DNA from: an uncultured Aquimarina sp.
Lineage (GTDB): Bacteria > Bacteroidota > Bacteroidia > Flavobacteriales > Flavobacteriaceae
DNA: 64,000 nt
Reading direction: 5' to 3'
NCBI GenBank assembly: GCA_947501475.1
Contig: CANMWA010000011.1
Coordinates: forward strand, 62,001 to 126,000
Positions 16,854 through 26,500 of this stretch are shown here, piece by piece. Numbering within the stretch: the first letter of the stretch is position 1; every line of letters begins with the position of its first letter. Made by a program: the position numbers and the translations under genes. The notes beneath the pieces were generated by a model that ran no database searches, was not told where the DNA came from, and worked only from the letters and a program-made list of their open reading frames with translations.

Positions 16854-17537
16854 ATGAGCGCTAACAACAAAATTACCAAAATTAAAACCAACATCAATAC
16901 CTGGAATGAAGTACGAAATACCAACATTGCTTTAAATTTTCTTACGTCGGGAAATGGTTTTCCTATCGAATTTGAAGATTATCAACATTGGAAAAACAAC
17001 AACCCCACTACTCTACACTGCTATTTTGGTGTTGATGAGTTCGAACTTAAATTTTATCTGGTCGATGATGTCACCGATAAAAATCAGTCGTATGAAGTGG
17101 GTAAAACTTTGGTAGTAAAAGAATTTACAAGAAGTTTTACTACCCTGGCTGTAAAAAATAATCAAGAGTTTAAACCAATTACCTTATCGGGTAGTGATGA
17201 GATTAGTAAAGCCGAAGCCGAAGAAAGGATTCTGAATTGGATATTAGGCTCAAAAAGCTGGTTTATAGATCAGCAAAACAAGAACAAATCATCGATCTTA
17301 AGGTTGATCACTATTCCTTTTGAGGATCTAGACGCTTTATTTAATAGTGCTACAGAAACCGCTTTGGCTATCATGGCATTAAAAAATTTTGAAGAAGTCG
17401 GGTATAATATAGAACTCATTTTAACGCATGAGATCCAACCGGAAAAAGACAAAACAGTCCTAATGGAATCATTTTATGATGTTTCACAACCGAGACCACC
17501 ATTTACAATTACTTCAGGTTTTAATTTATTAGAGTAA
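16854..17537 (+). CDS. Hypothetical cytoplasmic protein, 227 aa
   Basis: Not recognised. No signal peptide or membrane segment. It is a mixed alpha/beta sequence, with a helical stretch near 165-190 (ATETALAIMALKNFEEVGY) and a proline-rich end (QPRPPFTITSGF). It is 10 bp before a membrane protein gene, which overlaps a histidine kinase gene, so it is the first gene of a signalling operon. A role linked to that two-component system is only suggested by position. Confidence 0.6.
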   Translation: MSANNKITKIKTNINTWNEVRNTNIALNFLTSGNGFPIEFEDYQHWKNNNPTTLHCYFGVDEFELKFYLVDDVTDKNQSYEVGKTLVVKEFTRSFTTLAVKNNQEFKPITLSGSDEISKAEAEERILNWILGSKSWFIDQQNKNKSSILRLITIPFEDLDALFNSATETALAIMALKNFEEVGYNIELILTHEIQPEKDKTVLMESFYDVSQPRPPFTITSGFNLLE

Positions 17538-17547
17538 ATAGAAATCT

Positions 17548-18174
17548 ATGGATAATTCAAATATTTTTGAAAAAGCCATAGATATATTTTCCATTTTATG
17601 TGAGCTTACTATTTTGATTGGCTTCATATACAGTATCATAAAAAAATGTTCTTTTATTATGATACTTTACTTAGGTAGCATTTTAATCATTGAGACAATG
17701 GCTTGGTTTGGAACAGAAAACCTTTTTCTATTTTCTATATCATACTACATTCATTTGTTTTTTTTGGGATATTATATCCTTGTTCACCTATTTAAATGGA
17801 AAAAATCATGGTTTTTTATAGCAGCAGGGATATTAATTATCCCTATGGTCCTGGCTTTGGTTTTAAATACAGAAGTAGCCTCATACAAATCTTATGATCG
17901 GTTATTTTATAATTTTTGCATTATCATTTTGTTGATTAGTGCTTTGCTTAGATATTTTGAGGGTACATTAAGGTTAGCAAATACTACAATTACTGTAATA
18001 TTAGTCATCTTGTTCTATTTTAGTATCGATTTTATCATTGCACTTACCACCAATTACCTGATCAACGAACATCTAAATCTGGTAGGTTGGATATGGCTTT
18101 TTAGAGCTTTTTGTTTATTATTATTTTATACAGCTTTAGTACACTTAACATGGAAGACTGGAAAAACCCTTTAA
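17548..18174 (+). CDS. Integral membrane protein of a two-component operon
   Basis: 208 aa with about six or seven hydrophobic segments covering nearly the whole protein (from ILCELTILIGFIYSII to FRAFCLLLFYTALVHL). No known domain recognised. The last 25 nt overlap the start of the histidine kinase gene. The kinase itself has only one membrane segment, so this protein may act as its separate sensor or membrane partner. That idea rests on gene order and size. Confidence 0.65.
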   Translation: MDNSNIFEKAIDIFSILCELTILIGFIYSIIKKCSFIMILYLGSILIIETMAWFGTENLFLFSISYYIHLFFLGYYILVHLFKWKKSWFFIAAGILIIPMVLALVLNTEVASYKSYDRLFYNFCIIILLISALLRYFEGTLRLANTTITVILVILFYFSIDFIIALTTNYLINEHLNLVGWIWLFRAFCLLLFYTALVHLTWKTGKTL

Positions 18175-18893
18175 CCCCTATCTGGTGGATTGCCGGTGCC
18201 TTAGTTTTATTTTCTGTACTCTTGATATTTATCATCCTGGTTACAAAAAAGTATGTAAAACGTATCAAAACTGAAGAACGACAAAAGGCAGATTTACAAA
18301 GTAAACATCAAGAAGAATTACTAAAAAGTAGTATTGATATACAAGAAAAAGAACGAACCCGTATTGCTGCTGATATTCATGACGAATTAATAGGGCAACT
18401 TCGGCGGATACAACTTATCAATGATAATGATGCATTAATAGATGTATTAAAAGACAGTATTGGTACGGCAAGAAGAATCTCTCATGACCTAACACCCCCT
18501 TTGTTAAACGAAAGCTTGCTTTCTGAATTATTTCAAACGATTCTCGTACCATTAAACAACTTGTTTTTGATTGATTTTTATGCTTCAGAACACCCAGAAG
18601 TTTATATCCCAGAAAAAACGAAAATCAATATCTACAGAATATTTCAAGAAGTGATCACAAATATTGAAAAACATGCCAAAGCCTCGCAAATTTTTATTAG
18701 CTTAAAGGTGTCAGAACAGTATGTATTCTTGTCGATAAAAGATAATGGTATTGGTTTCCCCAAAGGCAAAACCAAAGGATTAGGCATGAAAAACATTTCG
18801 TTAAGAGCAGAACAACTTAGTGCTTTATACAGATTTACAACCAACAAACCTAAAGGAACAAAATTTAGGCTTCTATATAAGAAAAATGAGTAA
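18150..18893 (+). CDS. NarL-type sensor histidine kinase
   Basis: 247 aa from the ATG at 18150 (MEDWKNPLTP); a longer frame to 18111 is unlikely. One transmembrane helix (about 10-32) is followed by a HisKA_3 dimerisation domain with phosphorylated His in RIAADIHDEL, then a HATPase domain with ITNIEKHAKA (N box), DNGIGFP and GLGMKNI. There is no extracellular sensor domain. It overlaps the membrane protein upstream by 25 nt and the response regulator downstream by 8 nt, so the three are one signalling unit. Confidence 0.9.
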   Translation: MEDWKNPLTPIWWIAGALVLFSVLLIFIILVTKKYVKRIKTEERQKADLQSKHQEELLKSSIDIQEKERTRIAADIHDELIGQLRRIQLINDNDALIDVLKDSIGTARRISHDLTPPLLNESLLSELFQTILVPLNNLFLIDFYASEHPEVYIPEKTKINIYRIFQEVITNIEKHAKASQIFISLKVSEQYVFLSIKDNGIGFPKGKTKGLGMKNISLRAEQLSALYRFTTNKPKGTKFRLLYKKNE

Positions 18894-19557
18894 TATAAAA
18901 ATAGCCTTAGTTGAGGATGATAAGTTAGTCGCTAACTTACTAAAAGATTATCTGGATAGCATTGAAGGTTTTTCAATCGTCTCGGTTTCGTATAGTGGAA
19001 ACTCATTTCTTCAAACCTTAGCATCTGGTAAACTGCCCGATATTGTGCTTTCAGATTTACGAATGAAAGATGGTACCGGCAAGGATGTTATTGAAGTAGT
19101 AACAAAACAATACCCCAGTATAAAAAGTATTATTATTTCTTCTCATTACCAACCAAATTATTTGGGATATATGTTTAAATCAGGAGCCAATGCATTTATC
19201 CCAAAAGAAATTGATAAAAAAGACCTTGTAAAGGTTATTAAAAATGTGTTTACCAATGGGCATCACCTTGATCACGAACAAGTAGCAGTGTTGCGTAAAC
19301 AAATCTCTGCCAATACCCCTACGATCCCCACTAATAGTCTTGACGAACTCACCGCTAGAGAATTAGATGTACTTAAATTATTATGCTATCAACTTACTGC
19401 AAAAGAAATTGGAGAAAAACTCTTTGTAAGCAAAAAAACAGTCGATACTCATAAATCTAATTTATTATCCAAAACCGGAGCCAAAAACATTGCCGGGCTT
19501 ATCATTTTTGCAGCACAAAACAAGTTAATCGAATTAGACAAAATAATACTAACCTAA
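18886..19557 (+). CDS. NarL/FixJ-family response regulator
   Basis: 223 aa from the ATG at 18886 (MSNIKIALVEDD); an upstream frame start at 18820 lies inside the kinase gene and is not needed. The receiver domain has acidic residues E10-D12 and phospho-acceptor D57 (IVLSDLRMKDG). The C-terminal LuxR-type helix-turn-helix includes LTARELDVLKLL and SKKTVDTHKSNLLSKTGA. It is the cognate regulator of the overlapping kinase. Confidence 0.93.
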   Translation: MSNIKIALVEDDKLVANLLKDYLDSIEGFSIVSVSYSGNSFLQTLASGKLPDIVLSDLRMKDGTGKDVIEVVTKQYPSIKSIIISSHYQPNYLGYMFKSGANAFIPKEIDKKDLVKVIKNVFTNGHHLDHEQVAVLRKQISANTPTIPTNSLDELTARELDVLKLLCYQLTAKEIGEKLFVSKKTVDTHKSNLLSKTGAKNIAGLIIFAAQNKLIELDKIILT

Positions 19558-20076
19558 TCCTAGTAGAGTAAACAAAACTAGTAAGCCCACCTTTACCAGG
19601 GTTTTTCTACCTTACCCCCTCGGCAAAAAATAACTAGTTTGGATGAGCTTATTAAAGAAGTATAATCTGTGATCCCAATATATTATGTTGTTTAGCATTT
19701 TTTTAGTATCTGCTCTAGAAAAATTATGGTATCCCCAAAGCATATATCCCATTTTTTATCTTTAGGAGTATACCATAATTTAACTCAAACTATGTCTCTT
19801 TTTTTTCATGCATCAAATCAATCAAACTTATGTGTTCATTAAAAAGTTACTTATATCAAAAGTCTTAATCTTTATTGATTTTCTTTTCAGTATTAGTATT
19901 GATTTTGGCTAGATCAGTAATTGTACTTGACTTACTATCATTGAAAATTTTAGGTTGGTTTTTTGAGAAAACACCTTATGAAAGAAAGATTATCAATTAG
20001 TATCTATTTTTTTAAGATGGAAAGATATACACGTAATTATGAATAAGTTGTTATTTTTGTCAAGCAAATTCTTACT
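19558..20076. other. Intergenic region without visible features
   Basis: 519 bp, AT-rich. I see no credible ORF, RNA or strong hairpin. Confidence 0.5.
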
Positions 20077-20961
20077 ATGACTCACATCAAATCCCTACTT
20101 GCCAGTATAGTTTTAGTACTGATTACAAGTACTATACAAGCTCAAGACACTACAACCAAAGAAAACTCACAAGACACCCTTACTGTAAAAAACTCTGGAG
20201 ATAAAATGAGCTTCTGGCAAATGGTTAAATATGATGGCCTATCGGTCTATGGTGGCGTAAAGCATGCCTATACCAGTCCGTTTAGATGGAAAGGTGATGA
20301 CTGGTTAACCTTTGGTGGACTTATGGCTGGTAATGCTATCTTACTGGCAGTAGATGAATCTGCAAATGATTATTTTATAAAACAAGGCGAAGGTGTTCCT
20401 GATGTTATTCAAGAAGCAGGGTTTCGTTTTGGAAAACCTCTTTTAAACTATGGATTAACAACCAGTGTATATACGCTAGGCTTAATAACAAAAAACCAAA
20501 AGATAAGAAAAACAGGAGTGCTTCTTATCGCTTCTGCTACTGCTGGTGGATTACTACAAACACTTAGTAAGACTGCGATAGGTAGAGCCCGCCCACTAAC
20601 CGGTGAAGGAAATTTAAGTTTTAAGTTCTGGTCTAGCGAAGCAGGATATCATTCTTTCCCATCTGGGCATGCAATTCTTTCATTCACTACCGCCCATGCC
20701 TTTGCCAAACAGTTTGACAACCTCTTTGTAAAAGGTGGGATTTATGCTCTTGGTATGATTACTCCGGTCTCTCGTCTTTGGGGTGGTGCACATTGGCTAA
20801 CAGATGTAACTCTAGGACTAGCCTTAAGCGTAGTTATTGTAGATAGTGTTGACAATTATCTAAAGAAAGATGAACGCTATGTATATGGAAATAAAAAACA
20901 TAAAATTAGATGGAATCTACGAATGGGTGCCAATCAAATTGGAATCGTAGGAAGGTTTTAA
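20077..20961 (+). CDS. PAP2-family membrane phosphatase
   Basis: 294 aa with a signal sequence (STIQAQD). The PAP2 signature is complete: K-x6-RP in KTAIGRARP, PSGH in SFPSGHAILS, and SR-x5-H in SRLWGGAHWLTD. The family removes phosphate from lipid phosphates such as undecaprenyl pyrophosphate or phosphatidic acid at the outer face of the inner membrane or in the periplasm. It is a single gene; heptamer repeats begin directly after its stop codon. Confidence 0.9.
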   Translation: MTHIKSLLASIVLVLITSTIQAQDTTTKENSQDTLTVKNSGDKMSFWQMVKYDGLSVYGGVKHAYTSPFRWKGDDWLTFGGLMAGNAILLAVDESANDYFIKQGEGVPDVIQEAGFRFGKPLLNYGLTTSVYTLGLITKNQKIRKTGVLLIASATAGGLLQTLSKTAIGRARPLTGEGNLSFKFWSSEAGYHSFPSGHAILSFTTAHAFAKQFDNLFVKGGIYALGMITPVSRLWGGAHWLTDVTLGLALSVVIVDSVDNYLKKDERYVYGNKKHKIRWNLRMGANQIGIVGRF

Positions 20962-20962
20962 T

Positions 20963-21021
20963 GGGTGTCGGGTGTCGGGTGTCGGGTGTCGGGTGTCGGG
21001 TGTCGGGTGTCGGGTGTCGGG
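20963..21021. repeat. Heptamer tandem array (GGGTGTC)
   Basis: Eight perfect copies of GGGTGTC plus a final GGG. It starts 2 nt after the PAP2 stop codon. Confidence 0.97.
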
Positions 21022-21081
21022 AAAATACTAATTCCGAAAATAAAAACATCTGTTGCAGGGATGTGGTTAATAATTATTAAA

Positions 21082-21196
21082 AAAGCTCCTCTCTTTTGAT
21101 AAAGAGGGGAATAAATTCCGTTTACGGAAGAAAGGGGTGTTAAACCCTCCGTCTCAAACAAAGTTTGAGACACCTCCCTTTGATAAAGGGAGGAAC
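21082..21196. repeat. Dispersed intergenic repeat with short inverted units
   Basis: It contains CTCTTTTGATAAAGAG, TTCCGTTTACGGAA, GTCTCAAACAAAGTTTGAGAC and CTCCCTTTGATAAAGGGAG: four small hairpin units in a row. The layout is like intergenic repeats spread through many flavobacterial genomes. No gene inside. Confidence 0.7.
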
Positions 21197-21218
21197 CCTT
21201 AGTATTATCACAAATCAC

Positions 21219-21267
21219 TTTCAACTTTCAACTTCCAACTACCGACTTCCAACTTCTAACTCCTGAC
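21219..21267. repeat. Degenerate heptamer array (TTCCAAC-like)
   Basis: Seven consecutive 7-bp units: TTTCAAC twice, TTCCAAC, TACCGAC, TTCCAAC, TTCTAAC, TCCTGAC. It runs to the stop codon of the next gene (minus strand). Confidence 0.85.
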
Positions 21268-22160
21268 TAATTTTTAATCGGAAGGTAAATTTCGGCCTTC
21301 CACTGCTTCTCATTAACCTCATGCATTGGGTTATTATAAAAGATCTCTAATGGTTTTTCTTCTACAATGATATTATTTTTATTAGCATAGGCCAATAAAG
21401 CAAACCAAGCTTCGTCACTATTTCTATAATTTCCATAGTACGTTGCTTTTAATGCTTTTTGCGAATGAATGCTCCCCGAGCTAATCTTCACATCAATGGG
21501 TAATGAATCTTTATCTACTATTGGAAAACCAAATTCTAGGTCAATTTGATCAGTTTTAAGATTCCAATCTTTAATTTTTATATAAGGAAACCCTTTTTTG
21601 CTTATTTCATTTTCTATTAATTTAGGATGAAGATAGGCATTATGCTTCATCATTTCACTGGCCTTTTCAGATCGCTTAACTCTAGACGAAAGAAACAATG
21701 TTTGCATTTTGGGTATTTCTGATTCTCCTTCAATAATTACCCTAAAAGTATTAGTATACTGTCTGTTTTTTTTTCTAAAATCAATTAGATTTTGTTTTAA
21801 TAATTTCACCAAAGATGAAGAACCCAACAATACTTTTATTCTATTTTTTATAGGATGATCATGAGAAATAACTCCAACATTGATGGCCGTAATTGTATCT
21901 CCTATACTCTTAAAATACCATTCTAAAACAACATTTTGTTGATCAATATTTATAGTCTGCTTGATAGATTCAAAAGAGGTAACTTGATCAAAAGGAATAT
22001 TAGCTCCTGTTTTAGATTTTAAATTCTTAACTACATTATATATACTGCCAGGGGCCGCATTAGCTTTAAATGAAATTTCATAATCATATTTTTTTATAAA
22101 GAGGTACCAGATGGTCGTACCCAAGAGTATAATTAACGCTACGATTGCTGTTTTTTTCAT
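21267..22160 (-). CDS. Membrane-anchored SRPBCC/GyrI-like protein
   Basis: 297 aa. One N-terminal membrane helix (TAIVALIILLGTTIWYLF) is followed by an SRPBCC (START-like) pattern at about 28-140 (AAPGSIYNVVKNL, LEWYFKS). The C-terminal half looks like a GyrI/AraC effector-binding fold (KATYYGNYRNSDEAWFALL and ending WKAEIYLPI). The family binds small molecules. The gene is 7 bp downstream of the haloperoxidase gene and probably ends the SusCD operon. The ligand is unknown. Confidence 0.7.
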   Translation of the reverse strand: MKKTAIVALIILLGTTIWYLFIKKYDYEISFKANAAPGSIYNVVKNLKSKTGANIPFDQVTSFESIKQTINIDQQNVVLEWYFKSIGDTITAINVGVISHDHPIKNRIKVLLGSSSLVKLLKQNLIDFRKKNRQYTNTFRVIIEGESEIPKMQTLFLSSRVKRSEKASEMMKHNAYLHPKLIENEISKKGFPYIKIKDWNLKTDQIDLEFGFPIVDKDSLPIDVKISSGSIHSQKALKATYYGNYRNSDEAWFALLAYANKNNIIVEEKPLEIFYNNPMHEVNEKQWKAEIYLPIKN

Positions 22161-22167
22161 TCTGAGA

Positions 22168-23577
22168 TTATTTAGCAGTAGTCATTTGAAGTTTTTTTAC
22201 TACAAAATTGCCTAATTCACGACCCTGTTCTAGACCTAGATCTATTGCTGCACGATAATGAATTCCTCCGTACAATCTACTAATCGCTGCTTCATTTGCT
22301 GCCTGGTTAAAAGAAGTAAAAGACCGAATAGGTAATCCATATTGCAGTTCGGTATCATCATTGAAGGCAAAATTATCTCCAAAAATTTGAGTAAGTACTG
22401 TAGCTGCAGCACCAGACACTACAGAGTGACCACTGGTATATTCTGGAAAAGGCGGAGTTTGTAATACTGGTTCCCAGTTTTCATCAATATGCTGATTGAT
22501 CAATGTTTCTGGGCGAATTAGATTACTTCTATATTTCTCATCCCAACAACTAATAAAAGCATCAGCAATAGCGATTGAAGTTTTGGTATACGCATATACC
22601 GTTTTGGCAAAATCAGCTTCAGTTTTTTGACACGCTATTTTACAAATCCCTATCCAATGTGCTCCTGGGGTAATTTTTTTGGTAGCAAACATTAGATGCC
22701 CTTTGTGTGTAGAAACATATGGGTTACAATCCCAAAACTGAGCAATTTGTAATTTTTCTGAAGTTTCTCCTTCTACTTTGATTGCCTTACCTACCTCATA
22801 CGTTTCAATAAGTTCTTTATAAAACTGAGTATCTTTTTCTAAAGAAAAGTCGGGATGTTTTGATGGAGTAAACTGAGCAGCCGAATCTATAATCGATGGT
22901 CTTATCTCTCTCCAATGCGGTTCGATACCATCCATATAATCTGGTGGAGTAGGTTGCCAGCGCCCTGGATCATCTGTCTGTACCGAAAACTTAGGCATTG
23001 TTCTCGTTTGTGCATAATTATCGGTTTTGATCCAATCTTTAATATACTGTGCTACCAATAGACCATATGTTTTAGAGTCATTAAAACTACTTTCGTTTAT
23101 AGATGCCCAAGAATTGTATATACTATCTCTATATGTTGTCACTTTATCCTCTGAAAAAACAAGCTCTTTCCCTACTTCTAGATAAGCAATCAAAGCTGCT
23201 GCTTCAAAATTAACAGCTTTTGTCGTATCTGCCTGAGGAACCTGGGTTAGGCCATGTAATTGGCCAGATAATGTTTTGTAGTTTGTATTGTTTTGACGAA
23301 TGATCTCGTAAGCTGCTATATTGGGATAATTATATATTCTACTTGCAACGGGAGGAGAAAATATATCATGTACCATCACCTTTGTGAGCTTATCGACAGT
23401 GTTATGAAAATCATCGGGAGTGATTGTAATCTCCTGGGCTTCTTTTTTACAGGAAGTTAGAAACAATACTGAAAAAATGATTAAAAACATCCCCCTACCC
23501 CCCTTCAAAGGGGGAATTACGTCTATAAACATCCTTTGGTTTCCACTCCTCAAAGAGAAAATATTTTTTTTATTCAT
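22168..23577 (-). CDS. Vanadium-dependent haloperoxidase-like lipoprotein
   Basis: The PAP2/vanadium-haloperoxidase core shows KYRSNLIRP (K-x6-RP), TSGHSVVSG (TSGH in place of the usual PSGH) and RLYGGIHYRAAIDLG (R-x4-H). The ATG at 23577 lies in the last codons of the VCBS gene upstream. A lipobox (LFLTSC) follows, but about 23 codons before it come from a repeat insertion (23488-23556). ATG at 23490 gives a shorter, more normal lipoprotein signal and is a good alternative start. It lies with three VCBS lipoproteins. Whether it oxidises halides or is a phosphatase cannot be told. Confidence 0.8.
   Translation of the reverse strand: MNKKNIFSLRSGNQRMFIDVIPPLKGGRGMFLIIFSVLFLTSCKKEAQEITITPDDFHNTVDKLTKVMVHDIFSPPVASRIYNYPNIAAYEIIRQNNTNYKTLSGQLHGLTQVPQADTTKAVNFEAAALIAYLEVGKELVFSEDKVTTYRDSIYNSWASINESSFNDSKTYGLLVAQYIKDWIKTDNYAQTRTMPKFSVQTDDPGRWQPTPPDYMDGIEPHWREIRPSIIDSAAQFTPSKHPDFSLEKDTQFYKELIETYEVGKAIKVEGETSEKLQIAQFWDCNPYVSTHKGHLMFATKKITPGAHWIGICKIACQKTEADFAKTVYAYTKTSIAIADAFISCWDEKYRSNLIRPETLINQHIDENWEPVLQTPPFPEYTSGHSVVSGAAATVLTQIFGDNFAFNDDTELQYGLPIRSFTSFNQAANEAAISRLYGGIHYRAAIDLGLEQGRELGNFVVKKLQMTTAK
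23488..23556. repeat. In-frame repeat insertion in a signal peptide
   Basis: 69 bp containing CCCCTACCCCCCTTCAAAGG, a dispersed flavobacterial repeat that translates as PPLKGG. Removing it joins MNKKNIF to FLIIFSVLFLTSC, a normal lipoprotein signal. Confidence 0.6.
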
Positions 23578-26500
23578 TAAGTTCATAAATTTCGGCTTTT
23601 GCATTGTGTATTGTAATCAACAGATACTCTTTACTATCAAAATTAATAATATTTAGTCCTCTTACCATTTTTTGAGTAAGGTTAACATTTAATTCATCAT
23701 TTATAATAATCGTTTTTTCATTTTGAAGTATTGCGCCTGCAAAACCATCAAATCTTCCATGGTAGGGTATCACTCCAAAGTAGTTTCCTGCCATAAATAC
23801 TTCTTCCTTTCCGTCTTTATTAAAATCATGTTTCAGCATTTCGGTTATGGGTGCTACCTGAAGTTCTTCTTTAAAAGGAATAAAAGTAAATGTTCCGCTT
23901 TCGTTCTTTAGATACCCAGAAGCTAATTGATGTACTTCAAATAGTGTCGCCTTGCCCAAAGATGCAGTACCAAAAACCTCTTCGACTGTTTTGCCAGCAA
24001 ATGAAGCGTATGTGGTGAATTTTTTCTTAAGAAAATTTAATTGTCCCGATAATTCATCAAGCCCTAAAGCAGTATAATATTTTTCATCATTGGGAAGCGC
24101 TATAATAGTTTCTGTTTTTTGATTATCATCAAAATCTGCATAATACATCTTAAGCGGAAAATCTTTATAGGCTTTAAATTTGGTGTTCAAACCAAAGTTG
24201 CCCAGCAAATAATCCATATCACCATCATTATCGACATCAAATTCTTCAATAGACTGCCACAACCCGTTAAGCTTTTCGCCTAAGAAAGAAGCCGTTACAT
24301 CAATTAGATTTCCTTTGTCATTTTTAAAAAAATATGGCGACATCCACTCGCCTATCACAATCAGGTCTTTGAGTTGATCCCCATCAAAGTCACTCCAGAC
24401 AGCATCGGTTACCATTCCAACGTTTTGAAGTGTAGTATTCTGCTTTATAGTAAAATTTCCTGTATCATTAATCAACATGTATGAATTTGGGATATTGCCA
24501 AAATCATTTGATACGGCATATGCGCCCATAAACACATCTAAATCTCCATCCTGATCTATATCATAGGGTTTGATTACCGATTCATGTTCAAAAAGCTCAG
24601 GGAATTGCCCTTTTATTATCTCTGAATTTGAGGCTACATACAATCGGTCTACCAACTCTTTTGATTTACCATAGTATTCTCCTCCTGCAGAGCTTACTAA
24701 TAAGTCATTGTTACCATCCTGATTAAAATCTTCTATAATTGCTGTAACATCTTCTTTGCGTTTATCAGTTTCAAATACATGTATCTTTTGTTCTTTAAAA
24801 CCCGTTTCTGTTTGAAAAAGTAGTGTAGCGGTTTCTTGTTTTGAACTTCCGAAGAAAATATCATCTTTACCATCATTATTAAGATCCCCTACTGCAGTAG
24901 CCGGTCCTTTATCTGAAATCTTATACGGAATCAATTTTTGCCGGTTAAAGTCGGTATAATTATTCTCTTTATGTATATAATTAAGACCAGGAAGACTGTC
25001 TAATTTATTAAACCATCCCTTTGATGCAGGAAACAACTCTTGATAATTTACAACCCCTCTTTTATGTATTGCTTTAATCGTTAGTGTCTGGTTAGTCTTT
25101 ATATTTTCGGCTACCTGTATGGTATTATCTGGCCAGATAATTTTAAGGGAGTCTACTACCTTTGCATCTCTATAACCAAAATGAATCATAGCTTCTGAAG
25201 AAGACTGAAAACCTTTGGTCGTATATAATTGTTTGTACTGTGCTATGCCATTATGATAGGATATTACTTTAGTGCCTATTCCGAATGTATTGGGCTTCTT
25301 AAAGTCAAATTTCAGCTTTAGATAATTAGAACTTGTATTGGTCTTATTTTTGTAAAACACAGCTTGATCGTTTATTGTATTGGATACAATATCTATATCT
25401 CCGTCGTTATCAAAATCTGCATAGGCACTTCCTGTAGCTATATTTTCATCTTTTGGCAACCAAGTTTTTGATTGATTTATGAATCGAACTCCAACTTGTC
25501 CCATAAACATATAATTTTGTACTCTCCCCGATGGCATTATATCTAATGCTTCTTGATCAATTAATTTGGTTTTGTTTAATTTTTTGTGAATCTTTTCGTT
25601 AGAAATATACTTGATATAGTCCAGGTTGTTTGGTCGTTTTGGAATACCATTTGAAATAAAAACATCTTGTTCTCCATCCTGGTTATAATCTGCAAACAAA
25701 GCACTCCAGCTCCAATCTGTAGATGCTAAACCGCTTAACAGTGCGGTTTCTGTAAAATATTTACCTTGTTGGTTTATCTGAAGCATATTTCTGGCATACT
25801 GATAGTGATATCCCAATTGATTGATTCTCATATTTAGCATATCCACTGTTTCATCACCGGCTGATGCTTTGAGTATTTTTTCATCTTCTGGAGTCATATC
25901 TAATGTTAAAATATCTAGATATCCATCATGATTAATATCGGCCACATCACTACCCATTGAAAAACGACTTACATGCCCAAACTTTTCTTTAAGCTGCTCA
26001 TTAAAAGTTCCATCTCCGTTATTAACATAATAATAATCATCTTCATGAAAATCATTACTCACATAGATGTCGGTAAACCCATCATTATTAAAATCTGAAG
26101 TAGCGACTCCTAACCCATACCCATTAGCTCCTCCATATATACCAGCTTCTTTACTTACATCGGTAAATAGATCACCATCATTGCGAAGTAATTTATCGCC
26201 ACTCTCGTTACTTCTATTATTTCTTAAAGAAGCTTTACCGAAGGAATTTTGAGTATGGATTGCATGATTTAAGAGATACATGTCGAGATCTCCATCATTA
26301 TCATAGTCAAAAAAACTTGCTGAAGTCGAATAATTCTGGAAATCTAACCCATATTGAGCTGCTTTTTCAGTAAATGTTCCATCTCCATTATTAATAAATA
26401 GCTCATTGGTGCCTTTTAATCCTTGTAGTCCTACTACTGCGCATACATATATGTCAAGAAAACCATCTCCATTTACATCGGCCATTGTAGTTCCTGTATT

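Noticed and set aside
20963..21021. Short CRISPR-like or coding repeat (an 88-aa frame reads through it on the minus strand)
   Set aside because: Pure 7-bp tandem repeat; the frame (TPDTRHP repeats) arises only from the repeat and has no independent support.
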